A stretch of 53,673 nt of DNA. It comes from a virus. This document shows positions 23,715 through 32,015 of this stretch, in pieces (the first letter of the stretch is position 1; each line of letters opens with the position of its first letter). Under the pieces are notes generated by a model. That model ran no database searches. It saw only the letters and a list, made by a program, of their open reading frames with translations, and was not told where the DNA came from. The stretch is taken from the IMG/VR virus record IMGVR_UViG_3300031111_000014, positions 1 through 53,673 of that record, one strand, 5' to 3'. A program made the position numbers and the translations under genes.

Positions 23715-24285
23715 TGAAGAATATCGAGATCTGGAAGAAGAGGTTTTGATTTCCGAGGACGGACTACCGATTGACCCCGAGACCGGGGAGATCATCGCCG
23801 ATCCCCTGCAGGTACAGGTGCAGGACCTGCCGGACGTAGCTCGCCGGATCAGGGCGCTCCAACGTCGAGTTGATATAATCCGAGAATTCGAACGCCAGGA
23901 AATCGAACGTATCGCCGGGGCCTGTTCGAAGAAGGTGTTGGCGATGGAGGCCCAGGTCGACTGGTTTATCTCTCGGGCCGAGCAGTTACTGGCCGAGACC
24001 GGCAAGGATGAAATCGACTATCCAGGGTTGGGTAAGTTCCGGTTTGGCATGACCAGGGAATCTGTAGTGACCGAGGTTTGGGACAATATGTCAGATGAAG
24101 ATAAGCGTCGGGTCCATGTCAACAACACGATGATCTTTCACGACCCGGCACGTAAGGACGTGCTTGAGCGCATCAGCCCCGACAAGCGGGAGATAGCGCG
24201 GCGACTGAAGAACGGTACGCTCCATCCGGACGTGTTCAGGTTATCCGAGAAGGAGCGCGTGTTTCAATTCAAGCCGGAGAAATGA
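23704..24285 (+). CDS. Gam-like host-nuclease inhibitor / DNA-end protein
   Basis: 193 residues, overlapping the ATPase gene by 11 bases. An N-terminal acidic stretch is followed by a coiled coil (VARRIRALQRRVDIIREFER) and a helix-strand unit EAQVDWFISRAEQLL...YPGLGKFRFGM, the hallmark order of Mu Gam-type proteins that bind DNA ends and shield them from host nucleases. The pairing with a Sak4-like ATPase is common in phages. Confidence 0.65.
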   Translation: MLHSEEYRDLEEEVLISEDGLPIDPETGEIIADPLQVQVQDLPDVARRIRALQRRVDIIREFERQEIERIAGACSKKVLAMEAQVDWFISRAEQLLAETGKDEIDYPGLGKFRFGMTRESVVTEVWDNMSDEDKRRVHVNNTMIFHDPARKDVLERISPDKREIARRLKNGTLHPDVFRLSEKERVFQFKPEK

Positions 24286-24319
24286 GGGGGGATGCGCCAG
24301 CTGGCGTTGTCCTCGCAAC

Positions 24320-24345
24320 CCTCCCGGTCGTAACGGGCCGGGAGG
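24320..24345 (+). other. Intergenic hairpin
   Basis: CCTCCCGG / CCGGGAGG, 8 perfect pairs with a 10-base loop, between the Gam-like gene and the next. No T-run follows, so an mRNA-processing or stability element is as likely as termination. Confidence 0.45.
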
Positions 24346-24375
24346 ACACTAACACTCTAGCGGGAGGAGATGGTG

Positions 24376-24894
24376 ATGAGCAGTGATTCAAAGTACGGGG
24401 GTGACGCTATGACCAAGCTAGACGAAGCGGTGGAGCGACTAGTGGAACAATCGGTGAAGGACTTTCTTGATGATATCTGGGGCGATCCAGCGTGTGGTGA
24501 TACGTTCTGGAAAAGCCCGGAGGACCGCAATAGTGGCAAAGATTTGGTGGCTCTAAGACAAATAGGTATATACGTCACGGCCACTCTCCGCGACTTCGCC
24601 TCCGAGGTGGTCGCGGCCACGAAGCCGCAGGGGGGAGAGGTGGAGGTGTTGAAAAAGAATCTTCAAGGTTCAGCGGCAACGATTCGAGACCAAATGGATG
24701 AAGTCACCGCCCTGACCGCCCGCTGCAAGAGGCTGGAAGACGCGCTGAGGCAGATGGGGGATTGCGACCTCGACTCATTGGAAGTCTTCATGGAAGAAGA
24801 CGAGCAGGTGAATAGACTGTGGGATGCTGTCGTGAATGCTCGTGAAGTTCTACGCGCCCAGGCCGCGCTGGAAGACAAGGAGGTGGGGGGATGA
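24376..24894 (+). CDS. Acidic coiled-coil hypothetical protein
   Basis: 172 residues from ATG 24376, set by GGGAGGAG; an ATG six bases earlier sits within that site. Helical and acidic, with coiled-coil-like VEVLKKNLQGSAATIRDQMDEV. Similar in layout to the protein at 21449 (short globular head then coil). Overlaps the next gene (ATGA). Function unknown. Confidence 0.55.
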   Translation: MSSDSKYGGDAMTKLDEAVERLVEQSVKDFLDDIWGDPACGDTFWKSPEDRNSGKDLVALRQIGIYVTATLRDFASEVVAATKPQGGEVEVLKKNLQGSAATIRDQMDEVTALTARCKRLEDALRQMGDCDLDSLEVFMEEDEQVNRLWDAVVNAREVLRAQAALEDKEVGG

Positions 24895-25430
24895 GTCGTG
24901 CGGTATTTAATCTTGAGGTGGCCGACCAAATCAACGAAAGGATTATTGCTGAAATGGCACGAAAGCGCCTGACGATTCAACCCGTCACATTCAAAGAAGC
25001 GTGTGCCTTTATCGAGGAACACCATCGACACCATATCCCAAGTGTCGGCCATCGGTTTTCTATCGCCGTAAACGACGGCAACCCGGATGGTGCTAAAGTT
25101 GTCGGCGTAGCGGTCGTTGGTCGGCCCGTCGCTCGGCATCTTGACGATAGTTGGACCCTTGAAGTTACCCGTTGCTGCACTGACGGAACCCCCCATGCTT
25201 GTTCAAAATTGTATGCGGCGGCCTGGAGGGCGGCAAGAGCAATGGGGTACAAACGCCTTATCACATACACGCTCAAAGAAGAACCGGGGACATCTCTTAG
25301 GGCAGCTGGATGGAAAATGCTATACGAGACTAAGGGCGGTAGTTGGTCCTGCCAAAGCAGGCCCCGCATCGACAAGCACCCAACGGGACAAAAATGTTTA
25401 TGGGAAGCGGGAGACAAGGAGGTGGAGTGA
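24891..25430 (+). CDS. XF1762-family (GNAT-like) protein
   Basis: 179 residues. Signature segments of the phage/plasmid XF1762 family: FIEEHHRHHIPSVGHRFSIA, VVGRPVARHLDD, LEVTRCCTDGTPHACSKLY, AAWRAARAMGYKRLITYTL, GTSLRAAGW and SRPRIDKHP. The fold resembles GNAT acetyltransferases, but the biochemical role of the family is not established. Often encoded near phage replication genes, as here. Confidence 0.8.
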   Translation: MSRAVFNLEVADQINERIIAEMARKRLTIQPVTFKEACAFIEEHHRHHIPSVGHRFSIAVNDGNPDGAKVVGVAVVGRPVARHLDDSWTLEVTRCCTDGTPHACSKLYAAAWRAARAMGYKRLITYTLKEEPGTSLRAAGWKMLYETKGGSWSCQSRPRIDKHPTGQKCLWEAGDKEVE

Positions 25431-25618
25431 TGAGAGTAAGATTGATATGGAGAAATGGGACACCAGACGCTGAGGGGCAGTTTGTGGGATGGGAATACCG
25501 CACCGATATTGTTGAACTCCCCGACGATTCTGAGCCCGCTAAGTATGCCGCCAAGCATTACGGGCAACTCCCCGAAATTATCGGATGTGAGCAGATCAAG
25601 GAGGCCCCGGATGCCTGA
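25430..25618 (+). CDS. Small hypothetical protein
   Basis: 62 residues from ATG 25430, overlapping the previous stop by one base (TGATG). Beta then helix (RLIWRNGTPDAEGQFVGWEY, AKYAAKHYGQLPEIIG). Not recognised; next gene starts within its last codons. Confidence 0.45.
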   Translation: MRVRLIWRNGTPDAEGQFVGWEYRTDIVELPDDSEPAKYAAKHYGQLPEIIGCEQIKEAPDA

Positions 25619-25844
25619 GACGCGAAAAGTCGGTGAGTACATGGTGGCGGTGAAGGAGTATGGGCATGAGAACTCTTGGCACATTTATGATGGGGATAAT
25701 ATGTGTCTCGGTTTCGTGCAGTTTATGGCGGGCTATGAATTTCATAGTTATGGATGCCTAACGGCCCAACAGCTCCGTACCATCGCCGCCTTCCTAGACG
25801 AACTCAATGCCAAGCACAAGGACGCGGAGAAGGAGGAGGGATGA
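25611..25844 (+). CDS. Small hypothetical protein
   Basis: 77 residues from ATG 25611, preceded by AAGGAGG. Tyr/His-rich beta-like sheet (YMVAVKEYGHENSWHIYDGD) and a C-terminal helix (LRTIAAFLDELNAKHKDAEK). ATGA overlap with the following gene. Not recognised. Confidence 0.5.
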   Translation: MPETRKVGEYMVAVKEYGHENSWHIYDGDNMCLGFVQFMAGYEFHSYGCLTAQQLRTIAAFLDELNAKHKDAEKEEG

Positions 25845-26734
25845 GACAAGTTATTGTTTTAAAAAAAAGTAACGTATGGTATGCAAAATCTCCGGAATAT
25901 AATGGTTGGGACGACAGATATCAGATTAACGGTGCCCCGGTTGAAAAATGTATAGATGGGCGTTGGTGTCAGCTTTCACAACAACCCCAAAAGATAGAAG
26001 TCCTAGTAACGCCGCCAAGTAGAATTGTCGCCTATAAGCTAAGAGACGACTGCCGTGAAGTCGCCCCTAACGCTGCCGCTGAAGTAGCCCCGGAATTTTT
26101 TGCGCTACACGACGATTACGAGACACGTGACAACGAGCATTTGTACCGCCTTTACGAAGAAGTACGCGAAACGCCAGAGTCATATCTTGATCTGTGCGAA
26201 TGGGACATAGTGCTCGCCGACCTTGACTGCGAACCGGTGACGATGACTCTGCCAGTCAAGGTGGATGTGCCGAAAGTATTCACCGAATATCTGGAGACTC
26301 ACCACAAATACCCATGCACACTAAGTTCTGATGCTTTGTTTGATTTGCTATGGGACAGGGTGCACGCCAAAATCGGTGCTTCTGACAATTTCCAAATGGA
26401 CGCTTACAAGAATATCCGCGCTTTAACAGTCAAGCGTTTAATTAAATTTGCCACCCCACAGAAGGCAAGCCGTAATGTGGCTCGTTTTGGTGCCAGAAAG
26501 CCGAAGTGGCAGAAGTATTTGAAACACTACGACGCCAAGACGCTATTCACCATTCACGGAGCGTCTTACAAATCATCGGGGCCCTATACCCCGACACTCA
26601 GGGCCAACAACTATGCGGAGATGGAAAAGCAGGTGGACGAATACTGTCAGGGTTTCTTGGATCAGCTTGAGGACGTAGCTATAAGCGAATGCCCACATTG
26701 TCAGGGATACGGTTTTGTGGAGGCCGCCAAGTGA
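25841..26734 (+). CDS. Hypothetical protein with C-terminal zinc knuckle
   Basis: 297 residues from ATG 25841 (AAGGAGGAGG). AT-richer than its neighbours, consistent with separate acquisition. Mostly alpha/beta with no motif until the end, where CPHCQGYG resembles a DnaJ-type zinc knuckle half. Stop overlaps the GTG of the methyltransferase. Function unknown. Confidence 0.55.
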   Translation: MRQVIVLKKSNVWYAKSPEYNGWDDRYQINGAPVEKCIDGRWCQLSQQPQKIEVLVTPPSRIVAYKLRDDCREVAPNAAAEVAPEFFALHDDYETRDNEHLYRLYEEVRETPESYLDLCEWDIVLADLDCEPVTMTLPVKVDVPKVFTEYLETHHKYPCTLSSDALFDLLWDRVHAKIGASDNFQMDAYKNIRALTVKRLIKFATPQKASRNVARFGARKPKWQKYLKHYDAKTLFTIHGASYKSSGPYTPTLRANNYAEMEKQVDEYCQGFLDQLEDVAISECPHCQGYGFVEAAK

Positions 26735-27909
26735 CCCCGACACAGAAACGCATGGACGCCGGGATGACTTGGCCTGAGCACATCAACGAAATCTGCATTG
26801 GTGACTGCAGGGCCGTTCTGCGCGAGATTCCCGACGGCGTTGTCCAGACCTGCATCACCAGCCCGCCGTATTGGGGCTTGAGAGACTATGGGACGGCAAC
26901 TTGGCAGGGCGGCGATCCAAACTGTAACCATAGGGTGGGTCGATTTGAAACTGAGACGCCCGTGAGTAATAAGCAGAAATCTAATAGTGGAAGCGCGGGG
27001 CACCAAGCAAAAGATATTTGTCCCAAATGCGGGGCGGTCAGACAAGACCTCCAGCTCGGACTTGAGCAAACACCCGACGAATACGTTGCGAACATGGTCG
27101 AGGTGTTCAGCGAGGTCAAGCGGGTGCTGAGAGACGACGGGACGTTGTGGCTGAATCTGGGAGACAGTTATGCCGGGTCATGGGGTGATTCTGGGAATAG
27201 GCCAGAGAGGACGGGCAAGCCCGGGCATCAGAGAACGAAACAGACGGAGTATCTTCAGCGCTCAGGGCATCCCCAAGTTGACAAGCCGGTAACGGTATCG
27301 CCGCCCGGGTGTAAGCCTAAAGACCTCGTTGGCATCCCCTGGATGGTGGCTTTTGCCCTACGTGCTGACGGCTGGTATTTGCGCTCCGACATCATCTGGT
27401 CGAAACCCAATCCGATGCCTGAATCAGTCACCGACCGGCCAACAAAGGCGCATGAGTACATTTTCCTGATGAGTAAGAACGCGAAGTATTACTACGATGC
27501 GGATGCTATTACGGAGGCGATATTAGAAACCACCGTAAACCGCTATGCACAATCAACCCCAATGACAATTTCAGGTCAATTTAAGGGGTCCCCAAAAGAC
27601 AAAAGGCATAAAGACGATGACGGTAAAAAGATATATGGGCGCGATCTACCACTTAAGCGCAACAAACGCTCGGTCTGGACCGTCGCCACTCAGCCGTTCC
27701 CCGGCGCTCACTTCGCCACCTTCCCGGAGAGGCTGATCGAGCCGTGCATCTTGGCCGGATCGAAAGAGGGTGACATCGTGCTGGACCCGTTTGGCGGTAA
27801 GGGCACGGTCGCAAAGAGATCGAAGGAACTTGGTCGGAAGTTTGTCCATATAGACCTCGGCTATGAGGAATTATCGAGAGCGGAGACGGCCCAGGAACAA
27901 CTTCTATGA
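26731..27909 (+). CDS. DNA methyltransferase, SPPY type with zinc-binding insert
   Basis: 392 residues from GTG 26731, overlapping the previous stop, GGAGG upstream. Motif IV SPPYWG near residue 49-54, and SAM-binding DPFGGKGT near the C-terminus: order IV-I, beta class. SPPY suggests N4-cytosine, though N6-adenine enzymes also use it. A Cys/His cluster (CNH...CPKCG) lies between, a zinc-binding insert in the recognition region. Patches near 26960-27010 and 27510-27640 are AT-rich. Second of three methyltransferases here. Confidence 0.8.
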   Translation: MTPTQKRMDAGMTWPEHINEICIGDCRAVLREIPDGVVQTCITSPPYWGLRDYGTATWQGGDPNCNHRVGRFETETPVSNKQKSNSGSAGHQAKDICPKCGAVRQDLQLGLEQTPDEYVANMVEVFSEVKRVLRDDGTLWLNLGDSYAGSWGDSGNRPERTGKPGHQRTKQTEYLQRSGHPQVDKPVTVSPPGCKPKDLVGIPWMVAFALRADGWYLRSDIIWSKPNPMPESVTDRPTKAHEYIFLMSKNAKYYYDADAITEAILETTVNRYAQSTPMTISGQFKGSPKDKRHKDDDGKKIYGRDLPLKRNKRSVWTVATQPFPGAHFATFPERLIEPCILAGSKEGDIVLDPFGGKGTVAKRSKELGRKFVHIDLGYEELSRAETAQEQLL

Positions 27910-27954
27910 TGACCTACCAACCAGACGACTACGCGATAGCGGGAGGCATTATTA

Positions 27955-28128
27955 ATGACATACGATACTGAGATCGCCGAGATCGAGAAGATAATTAAGG
28001 TCAAGCAGGGTTACTTGGATCGCAATCAGGGTATGCTCGCACCATCGGACGAGAAGGAGACCAAGAAAGATATCGCCACGCTAAGGCGCCGACTGAGAGA
28101 TATCAAGCAGATAATCGCGCTCCCATGA
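27955..28128 (+). CDS. Small coiled-coil protein
   Basis: 57 residues, ATG after GGGAGG. Two charged helices (YDTEIAEIEKIIKVKQGYL; KKDIATLRRRLRDIKQII) separated by a Pro turn, likely an antiparallel coiled coil. Unknown function. Confidence 0.5.
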   Translation: MTYDTEIAEIEKIIKVKQGYLDRNQGMLAPSDEKETKKDIATLRRRLRDIKQIIALP

Positions 28129-28138
28129 GCGCCTCCCA

Positions 28139-28179
28139 GGGCGGGCGGGATCTCCTAACCCCCCAACTCCCGTCCGCCC
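28139..28179 (+). other. Strong intergenic hairpin
   Basis: GGGCGGGCGGGA pairs with TCCCGTCCGCCC over 12 bp (one G-U), loop of 17. No T-run. It supports placing the next start at 28224 rather than at ATG 28125. Confidence 0.5.
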
Positions 28180-28223
28180 ACTCAGATTTGTACGGAAACG
28201 ACAACGTTCAAGGAGACCAGAGA

Positions 28224-28490
28224 ATGAAAGTAACAAAATCCCCAATCACGCAAATCAGCCCGGACACGGGCACCATCATCGATGAGATGATGAGGACGAA
28301 GATCACCGCCGAGTATGAGACGGTAAAGGTGGGTGTAACGATCACCAGCACGACCGACGCCGAGTCTGACGGGATCTATAAGGACGTTCTGAAGGTTTTA
28401 CGCGCTTTCGAGGACGGCAATCAACTGTCGATGTTCGCCCCGGACGAGGACACTATCGACACCCCTGAGACCGAAGAAGCGGCTCGGTAA
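28224..28490 (+). CDS. Small hypothetical protein
   Basis: 88 residues from ATG 28224, chosen for AAGGAG and because upstream in-frame sequence forms a hairpin. Amphipathic beta/alpha with a conserved-looking TAEYETVKVGVTITS strand pair and acidic tail. Precedes the replication protein by two bases. Not recognised. Confidence 0.5.
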   Translation: MKVTKSPITQISPDTGTIIDEMMRTKITAEYETVKVGVTITSTTDAESDGIYKDVLKVLRAFEDGNQLSMFAPDEDTIDTPETEEAAR

Positions 28491-28492
28491 CT

Positions 28493-29527
28493 ATGCCCGA
28501 CAACTTAGACTTTCGCTTAGACGTTAAGTACCAGGAACACCCAAAGCTCAAGCGCCTGAAGCGCAAATATGGGGCGGAGGGGGTACTGGCACACCTGCGC
28601 CTTTTATCGTTCACGGCGATGTACAGGTCTAAGGGTTTGTTGACCGGCATGGACCACGTTGCGATAGCTGACGCGGCTAGTTGGGATGAAGACGCCGACG
28701 AGTTTGTGGCCACACTAAAGGGCGTGGGGTTACTCGATTTAGCGACCGACGGGACCTACCAGATTCACGATTGGGACGAGCATAACGGCTACGCATTTTT
28801 CGCCAGGGAGCGACGCCAAAAGGCCAAAAGGGGTGCCGCAAAAAGGTGGTCTAAGGGGGACAACGACTTAACTATATGCTCAAACAGTAAACGAGCATTG
28901 CTCGAATCCACTCCAAGCAATGCTCCTTCTCCTACTCCTGCTCCTTCTCCTACTCCTTCTCCAAAAGAAAGAAAGAAAGACCGGCGGCCTGTTGACAAAA
29001 ATGTGGATAACTCGGAATCTCAAGCCGGGGCATATGTGCCAAAACCGGGGGAATCTGATGCTGTTATCCAGTTCAAGTCGTATTGTCACGATCCCGAGAA
29101 CTGGCAGAAGGTGTGGGTGTTGATAAACAACCCGATGGCCTACGGGGATCTCGTTAGTGATATCAGGTATACCGGTTCTCTACTCCAGAAACATTTCATC
29201 GAGGGCGAGTGTATATCAGTTCTCCAATCTGATTCTGACCGTCAACTGGCCTCGCTCAAGCAGTACAACAGGGGCGATTGGCTTGTGTGGTTGAAGAACA
29301 GGTTGAAGTTCGCAGTCACGGATTATCGGGCTAGTAACCGACGTCCCTCGGCGCTACGGGACCCGATGACTGCAGCCGAAGAATCGGCGCACTATGACCG
29401 GCACCGACAACGTCAGGGAGGTGGTGAGGCTAGTAGCATCGGGGAGGTGATTCAAAGCACTATCAAAAACGCGAAACCAACGGAGGGTAACAGTGGGACG
29501 GAAAGCATTGACGGCGGCAGAACGTGA
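28493..29527 (+). CDS. Replication initiator-like protein (replisome organizer type)
   Basis: 344 residues. N-terminal domain (about 1-105: FRLDVKYQEHPKLKRLKRKYGAEGVLAHLRLL...IHDWDEHNGY) matches the winged-helix head of phage replisome organizer/DnaD-related proteins. A repetitive linker (SPTPAPSPTPSP) follows, then a C-terminal domain with NWQKVWVLINNP. The gene itself holds an inverted repeat and tandem repeats in the linker-coding part, as with lambda O where the origin lies in the gene. Likely recruits the host helicase/loader. Confidence 0.65.
   Translation: MPDNLDFRLDVKYQEHPKLKRLKRKYGAEGVLAHLRLLSFTAMYRSKGLLTGMDHVAIADAASWDEDADEFVATLKGVGLLDLATDGTYQIHDWDEHNGYAFFARERRQKAKRGAAKRWSKGDNDLTICSNSKRALLESTPSNAPSPTPAPSPTPSPKERKKDRRPVDKNVDNSESQAGAYVPKPGESDAVIQFKSYCHDPENWQKVWVLINNPMAYGDLVSDIRYTGSLLQKHFIEGECISVLQSDSDRQLASLKQYNRGDWLVWLKNRLKFAVTDYRASNRRPSALRDPMTAAEESAHYDRHRQRQGGGEASSIGEVIQSTIKNAKPTEGNSGTESIDGGRT
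28893..28981 (+). repeat. Inverted repeat plus tandem pyrimidine and purine tracts: possible origin
   Basis: Perfect 10-base inverted repeat GAGCATTGCT (28893-28902) / AGCAATGCTC (28916-28925), partly merged with a pyrimidine tract of 18-base repeats GCTCCTTCTCCTACTCCT (28922-28962) and followed by AAAAGAAAGAAAGAAAGA. It encodes the linker of the initiator-like protein. A lambda-like intragenic origin is an inference. Confidence 0.45.
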
Positions 29528-29822
29528 AGAACGACGCCGTAAGCGTAAGGAATACCTGCATCAGTATTACCAGGCCCACAAGGAGAAGGCCCTGGAATAC
29601 CAGAGGAATTGGGCGAAGAACAACCGCCCCAAAAGACGTCAGCATTACAAGACTTGGGAGGAGAAGCAGCGGGCGATACTGGCCGAGGAATTACCCTCCG
29701 ACATGGTTATCGCTCGCAAACCCGGGAACTATTTCACATCGCAGGATATCCAGAGTATGTCACCCGAGAAGGCGGCCGTGGCAATTACCCGCATTTTAAA
29801 CGGTGAGGCATACCATGCGTAA
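29493..29822 (+). CDS. Basic helical-repeat protein, probably DNA-binding
   Basis: 109 residues from GTG 29493 (GGAGGG), overlapping the initiator's end. Residues about 12-65 are very basic with 15-residue units starting on aromatic residues (YYQAHKEKALEYQRN, WAKNNRPKRRQHYKT), the same repeat as in the HNH protein (19350) and the zinc-ribbon protein (32012). C-terminus SPEKAAVAITRILNGEAY is helical. Likely nucleic-acid binding. Confidence 0.5.
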   Translation: MGRKALTAAEREERRRKRKEYLHQYYQAHKEKALEYQRNWAKNNRPKRRQHYKTWEEKQRAILAEELPSDMVIARKPGNYFTSQDIQSMSPEKAAVAITRILNGEAYHA

Positions 29823-29943
29823 GCCGGGGATGTCCAGATCTGTGGGGCGGTGTCTATCTTTCTTCGGGTATATAGTTGGCTGGGTTGCCGTGCTTGGGCT
29901 GTTCGCCTGGATATGCGCGTCGATCCACAGGATCGGAGGTTGA
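29815..29943 (+). CDS. Single-helix membrane miniprotein
   Basis: 42 residues; ATG overlaps the previous gene's end and stop touches the RusA region. One membrane helix (FFGYIVGWVAVLGLFAWICA) between basic ends. Small size makes it uncertain. Confidence 0.4.
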   Translation: MRKPGMSRSVGRCLSFFGYIVGWVAVLGLFAWICASIHRIGG

Positions 29944-29946
29944 TGG

Positions 29947-30408
29947 ATGCAGGATGCACTAGTGGCCACGGAAGGCCGTAAGATCATGTTCGAGGTCCCG
30001 GGTAAGCCAGGTTTCAAAGGGAGGCCTCGTCCGTATCATCAACAGGGACACACGGGACTCAAAAACACAGACCAGACTGTCAGGACTGAAAACCTGATCC
30101 GAGCTATATTCCAGTTGAAGTTTAGGGACTTTACCCCGATCGCTGGCCCCGTGAAACTCAGTTTCAGAGCGTTCTTCCCTATCCCCCAGAAGACACCCAA
30201 GAAGAAAAGAGCGGCGATGTTGGCCGGGGATGTCCCACATACGAAGGCGCCGGACGCAAGTAACATCCTTAAGGCGATTGAGGACGCTCTAAATACTGTC
30301 GCCTATCTGGACGACCGGCAGATATCTGACTATGGGGAGAGTTGCAAAAGGTACTCCGACCGGCCGCGGCTGGAGATTGAAATCGAGGAATTGGAGGTGG
30401 TGGAATGA
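29947..30408 (+). CDS. RusA-like Holliday junction resolvase
   Basis: 153 residues. RusA family endonuclease: N-terminal GKPGFKGRPR and the acidic core DASNILKAIEDALN...YLDDRQISD carrying the catalytic Asp residues. Resolves branched DNA before packaging; fits with the Sak4/Gam recombination genes. Overlaps the next gene by four bases (ATGA). Confidence 0.85.
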   Translation: MQDALVATEGRKIMFEVPGKPGFKGRPRPYHQQGHTGLKNTDQTVRTENLIRAIFQLKFRDFTPIAGPVKLSFRAFFPIPQKTPKKKRAAMLAGDVPHTKAPDASNILKAIEDALNTVAYLDDRQISDYGESCKRYSDRPRLEIEIEELEVVE

Positions 30409-31388
30409 AGCCGAATCAAAAACGAATTGACCGCGGCCTATGGTGGGACGCTGGCCCGATGGTCGTCAAGGGCTGTACTGTCGTCTCGCCGGGCTGTGCG
30501 AACTGCTGGGCGGCTGGCATGGAGCATCGGTTCAAGACCGGCAACACTACTCGCGGCGGCAAGTGGAGCGGGCGGGTACAAACCGATATCGGTGCGCTAG
30601 AGAAAGCCGTCAGGGGCAAGCCGAAGGTGATTACGATCTGGAACGACCTGTTTCACGAGCAGGTCCCGTTTGAGTTTATCGACCTCGTCTTCGCTTGGAT
30701 GGCATTGGCTTGCGATCATCAGTTCTTGATCCTTTCCAAACGTCAAGGGCGGGCTCTGGAGTGGTCTCGACTTTCAATTTCTAAGGGGTATACGCGCTTT
30801 CGCGTCCATTCTGCGGCACAAAACCTTTGTGCGCTTAGCAAGGATCATGTGAGGCTACACTTGCTGCCACCGCCGGAGGAATCGGAGTTTTTGGTTTCGA
30901 AAAAGTACTGGGAGAGCATACCCGTGGGGGCATCGGGTATGCCTTGGCCGCTCCCTAACGTCTGGCTCGGAACATCTGTCGAGACCCAGGATCAGATTGA
31001 ACGAGTTTCCTACCTGCTGGACGCTGTTGCCGCAAAGCGTTTCCTCTCGATCGAGCCGATGCTTGGCCCGGTGTCGCTTGATCGCGTTGATTGCTCCGCG
31101 TGGGAGACAAAATGTATTGTCAATCCGCTGAGCGGCAAGATACTGGAGGACTCCGATTCGGAAATGGTCGGGGCGGATGCCGAGCGGGTCGACTGGGTCA
31201 TCGTTGGCGCTGAGTCCGGTCCTAAGCGCCGTCCCTGCAACATCGAGTGGGTCCGTAAGGTCGTCCAGGATTGCAGGGACGCAGGTGTCCCGGTATGGGT
31301 GAAGCAGATACACGACAAGAACGGCAAGGTGGTTCACAAACTGGGAGAATTTCCAGAAGATTTGAGACTGAGGGAGTGGCCGGAATGA
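30405..31388 (+). CDS. Gp37/Gp68-family phage protein (DUF5131)
   Basis: 327 residues. N-terminal signature WWDAGPMVVKGCTVVSPGCANCWA with clustered Cys, then KVITIWNDLFHEQVP, FLILSKR, NVWLGTSVETQ, FLSIEPMLGPV and WVIVGAESGPKRRP, all typical of Gp37/Gp68 proteins. The Cys cluster may bind metal or Fe-S; activity is not established. The middle (about 120-165) is an extra segment relative to what I recall for the family. Confidence 0.8.
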   Translation: MKPNQKRIDRGLWWDAGPMVVKGCTVVSPGCANCWAAGMEHRFKTGNTTRGGKWSGRVQTDIGALEKAVRGKPKVITIWNDLFHEQVPFEFIDLVFAWMALACDHQFLILSKRQGRALEWSRLSISKGYTRFRVHSAAQNLCALSKDHVRLHLLPPPEESEFLVSKKYWESIPVGASGMPWPLPNVWLGTSVETQDQIERVSYLLDAVAAKRFLSIEPMLGPVSLDRVDCSAWETKCIVNPLSGKILEDSDSEMVGADAERVDWVIVGAESGPKRRPCNIEWVRKVVQDCRDAGVPVWVKQIHDKNGKVVHKLGEFPEDLRLREWPE

Positions 31389-31621
31389 TTAACAGGCCCA
31401 AATTAAAAGAGATGCCGATCAAGGACGCCCGGCGCATGGCAGAATACTACGGCGCCGAGGGCGTGATAGTGATCATGTTCGAGAAGGTGCCGGACAGCTC
31501 GGCCGACAGTGATGTTGAAATGGCTTACACGCACACCAGTTACGGCAAGACGCGGGGGAAGTGCGAGACTGTGAAGCGGCTGAAGCTGGCGATGCTCAGG
31601 AGCGCAGGGATAGAGGATTAA
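31385..31621 (+). CDS. Small hypothetical protein
   Basis: 78 residues from ATG 31385, ATGA-coupled to the Gp37/68 gene. Alpha/beta (MPIKDARRMAEYYGAEGVIVIMF). Recurs in phages as a short unknown next to such genes, to my recollection. Function unknown. Confidence 0.5.
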   Translation: MINRPKLKEMPIKDARRMAEYYGAEGVIVIMFEKVPDSSADSDVEMAYTHTSYGKTRGKCETVKRLKLAMLRSAGIED

Positions 31622-31637
31622 CAGATAGGAGCCAACG

Positions 31638-32015
31638 ATGGAAGTGAGAAGTCTGATCATAGACGGTGCGCAGAAGCGGTCAGGTAGCCACAACCGCTAT
31701 CGAATCTATGTCAACAATCAGCCGCTGTTCCTGCAGGGTTCTACGTTTAGGTATCTAGTCCGTCTGGCGCTAGATCGGGGCGCGAGTGATCTAGGTGGTA
31801 CGCCACTCGAGGAATTCAACGATAACCACCTGCTTGTCCGGCGGTACGTCTGGCTGCTTCGTCAACAGGTCCCGTTCAGTATATCGCGCCCCCTAGCTGG
31901 CGTCTACGCAATAGACGTCGACCCGGCCGTGATCAGGTTTAACTGGAAGCGGCTGGCCATGTTCGACGACTGCAGGATAAGCGGCCCTTTCCGGCAGGAA
32001 GGGGTTAGAGTGTGA
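31638..32015 (+). CDS. Winged-helix-like hypothetical protein
   Basis: 125 residues, AGGAG upstream. Order beta-alpha-beta (YRIYVNNQPLFLQGSTFRYLVRLAL, then VRRYVWLLRQQV, then GVYAIDVDPAVIRFNW) looks like a response-regulator-type winged helix, so possibly a DNA-binding regulator. Similarity is by eye only. Overlaps the GTG of the next gene. Confidence 0.4.
   Translation: MEVRSLIIDGAQKRSGSHNRYRIYVNNQPLFLQGSTFRYLVRLALDRGASDLGGTPLEEFNDNHLLVRRYVWLLRQQVPFSISRPLAGVYAIDVDPAVIRFNWKRLAMFDDCRISGPFRQEGVRV

Noticed and set aside
27909-27971. 20-codon ORF overlapping the methyltransferase stop
   Set aside because: Too short, no motif; the 27955 start has the better ribosome site.
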